The position numbers and the translations under genes were made by a program. The notes beneath the pieces were generated by a model. The model was not told the DNA's origin, searched no databases, and saw only the letters and a program-made list of their open reading frames with translations. A stretch of 31,504 bases of DNA from UBA4644 sp964541085. GTDB lineage: Bacteria > Bacillota > Clostridia > Oscillospirales > Butyricicoccaceae. Shown piece after piece: positions 31,028 through 31,504 of this stretch (position 1 is the first letter of the stretch; each line of letters opens with the position of its first letter). Location: contig CAZIPA010000021.1 in NCBI GenBank assembly GCA_964541085.1, forward strand, positions 1 to 31,504, given 5' to 3'.

Positions 31028-31047
31028 AGTCAGAAAGGAGTCAGGAT

Positions 31048-31260
31048 ATGATGCCCCTTGCGCTTGCCGTCATCGGCGAAGAAAATATCATCCGTAAGGT
31101 GGGCGGCAGCCCGGAAATGAAAAAGCATCTGGAGGATATGGGCTTTGTTTCCGGCGGCTCTGCCACCGTGGTTGCCGCCATGGGCGGGAATGTCATCGTG
31201 CGGGTCAAGGAGACCCGTGTGGCCATCAGCGAAGAAATGGCCCGCAAAATCATGATCTGA
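31048..31260 (+). CDS. feoA: FeoA protein, first copy
   Basis: A 70-residue cytoplasmic SH3-like protein of the FeoA family, the small partner of the ferrous-iron permease FeoB. KKHLEDMGFVSGGSATVVAAMGGNVIVRVKETRVAISEEMARKIMI shows the family pattern: LxxMGfxxG, then strand-rich SH3 core, then the final xxxxA-x2-I. (The family usually has 70-85 residues.) AAGGAG lies 7 nt before the ATG. Promoter and two operators upstream tie it to iron control. A second feoA follows after 31 nt. Confidence 0.9.
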   Translation: MMPLALAVIGEENIIRKVGGSPEMKKHLEDMGFVSGGSATVVAAMGGNVIVRVKETRVAISEEMARKIMI

Positions 31261-31291
31261 TAAAAAATTTGAGATAAAGGAGAGGTCAACA

Positions 31292-31504
31292 ATGAAGACA
31301 CTGCGTGAAGCCGGCATCGGCCAGACCGTCAAGGTCGTCAAGCTCCACGGCGACGGCCCCGTGAAACGCCGCATTATGGACATGGGCATCACCAAGGGCG
31401 TGGAGGTTTATGTCCGCAAGGTAGCGCCTCTGGGCGACCCCATGGAGGTCACAGTGCGCGGCTATGAGCTGAGTCTGCGCAAGGCGGACACGGCAATGAT
31501 CGAG
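31292..31504 (+). CDS. feoA: FeoA protein, second copy (partial, cut by window end)
   Basis: 71 codons are visible from an ATG after AAGGAGAGG, without a stop. It has the FeoA pattern GIGQTVKVVKLHGDG, KRRIMDMGITKGVEVYVRKVAPLGDP and a final VRGYELSLRKADTAMI. This is nearly the full length of a FeoA, so the gene probably ends within a few codons, or the protein could continue into a FeoB as a fusion. Tandem feoA-feoA-feoB is common in clostridia. Confidence 0.9.
   Translation, partial: MKTLREAGIGQTVKVVKLHGDGPVKRRIMDMGITKGVEVYVRKVAPLGDPMEVTVRGYELSLRKADTAMIE

Noticed and set aside
1..31504. tRNA, rRNA, IS elements, phage genes and CRISPR arrays
   Set aside because: I looked for cloverleaf ends, transposase-like frames and regularly spaced repeats and saw none.

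Overview
The window looks like a chromosomal segment of a GC-rich, low-oxygen-type, endospore-forming Firmicute, most likely a clostridium of the Oscillospirales/Ruminococcaceae kind. This rests on dipicolinate synthase (dpaA-dpaB), the spore germination protein YpeB, the folate-dependent TrmFO, the dprA-topA-trmFO order, strong AGGAGG-type ribosome sites and clear TTGACA/TATAAT promoters. No rRNA, tRNA, IS element, phage gene or CRISPR array was seen.

Layout. 1-1130 (minus) holds the N-terminal part of an exported solute-binding lipoprotein (Lp1), a small exported six-cysteine protein, and a 3'-end relic of another lipoprotein gene. 1211-14694 is a mosaic of housekeeping and sporulation genes: alpha/beta hydrolase, VanX-type dipeptidase, dpaA-dpaB, murC with a tyrosine-phosphatase-like gene, a PIG-L/LmbE deacetylase, ypeB, an unrecognised exported protein, rpe, an NhaC-family antiporter, a PgsA-like phosphatidyltransferase, and an unusual kinase fusion. 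14767-22237 (minus) is a paralogous lipoprotein cluster: a second six-cysteine exported protein, then three large lipoproteins (LpC, LpB, LpA; about 690-765 aa) with an N-terminal beta-rich region and a C-terminal family-1-like solute-binding domain. 22472-30274 (minus) is a core operon-like run: TrmH-family methyltransferase, dprA, topA, trmFO, plsX, acpP, rnc. 30423-31504 holds a DtxR/MntR-type repressor divergent from two tandem feoA genes (the second cut by the window end).

How parts fit together. The iron locus is coherent: the repressor's metal ligands are visible and two perfect inverted repeats of the GTTAA(R)-N4-(Y)TTAAC type lie at and just after the feoA start of transcription. The dpaAB pair has a sigma-K-like promoter that fits mother-cell dipicolinate synthesis, and ypeB is preceded by a possible forespore-type promoter. 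murC, plsX, acpP and pgsA supply envelope building.

The best candidate for something undescribed is the lipoprotein / six-cysteine-protein system. It occurs at two places in the window with the same order (small Cys-rich exported protein, hairpin, lipoprotein). It has no ABC permease or ATPase genes beside it. LpB sits behind a textbook terminator placed between its promoter and its start codon. The 3' ends of all copies are almost identical while the rest has diverged, a free-standing copy of that 3' end survives at 1064-1129, and LpA carries an in-frame TGA that removes its last 62 residues although the downstream reading frame is intact.
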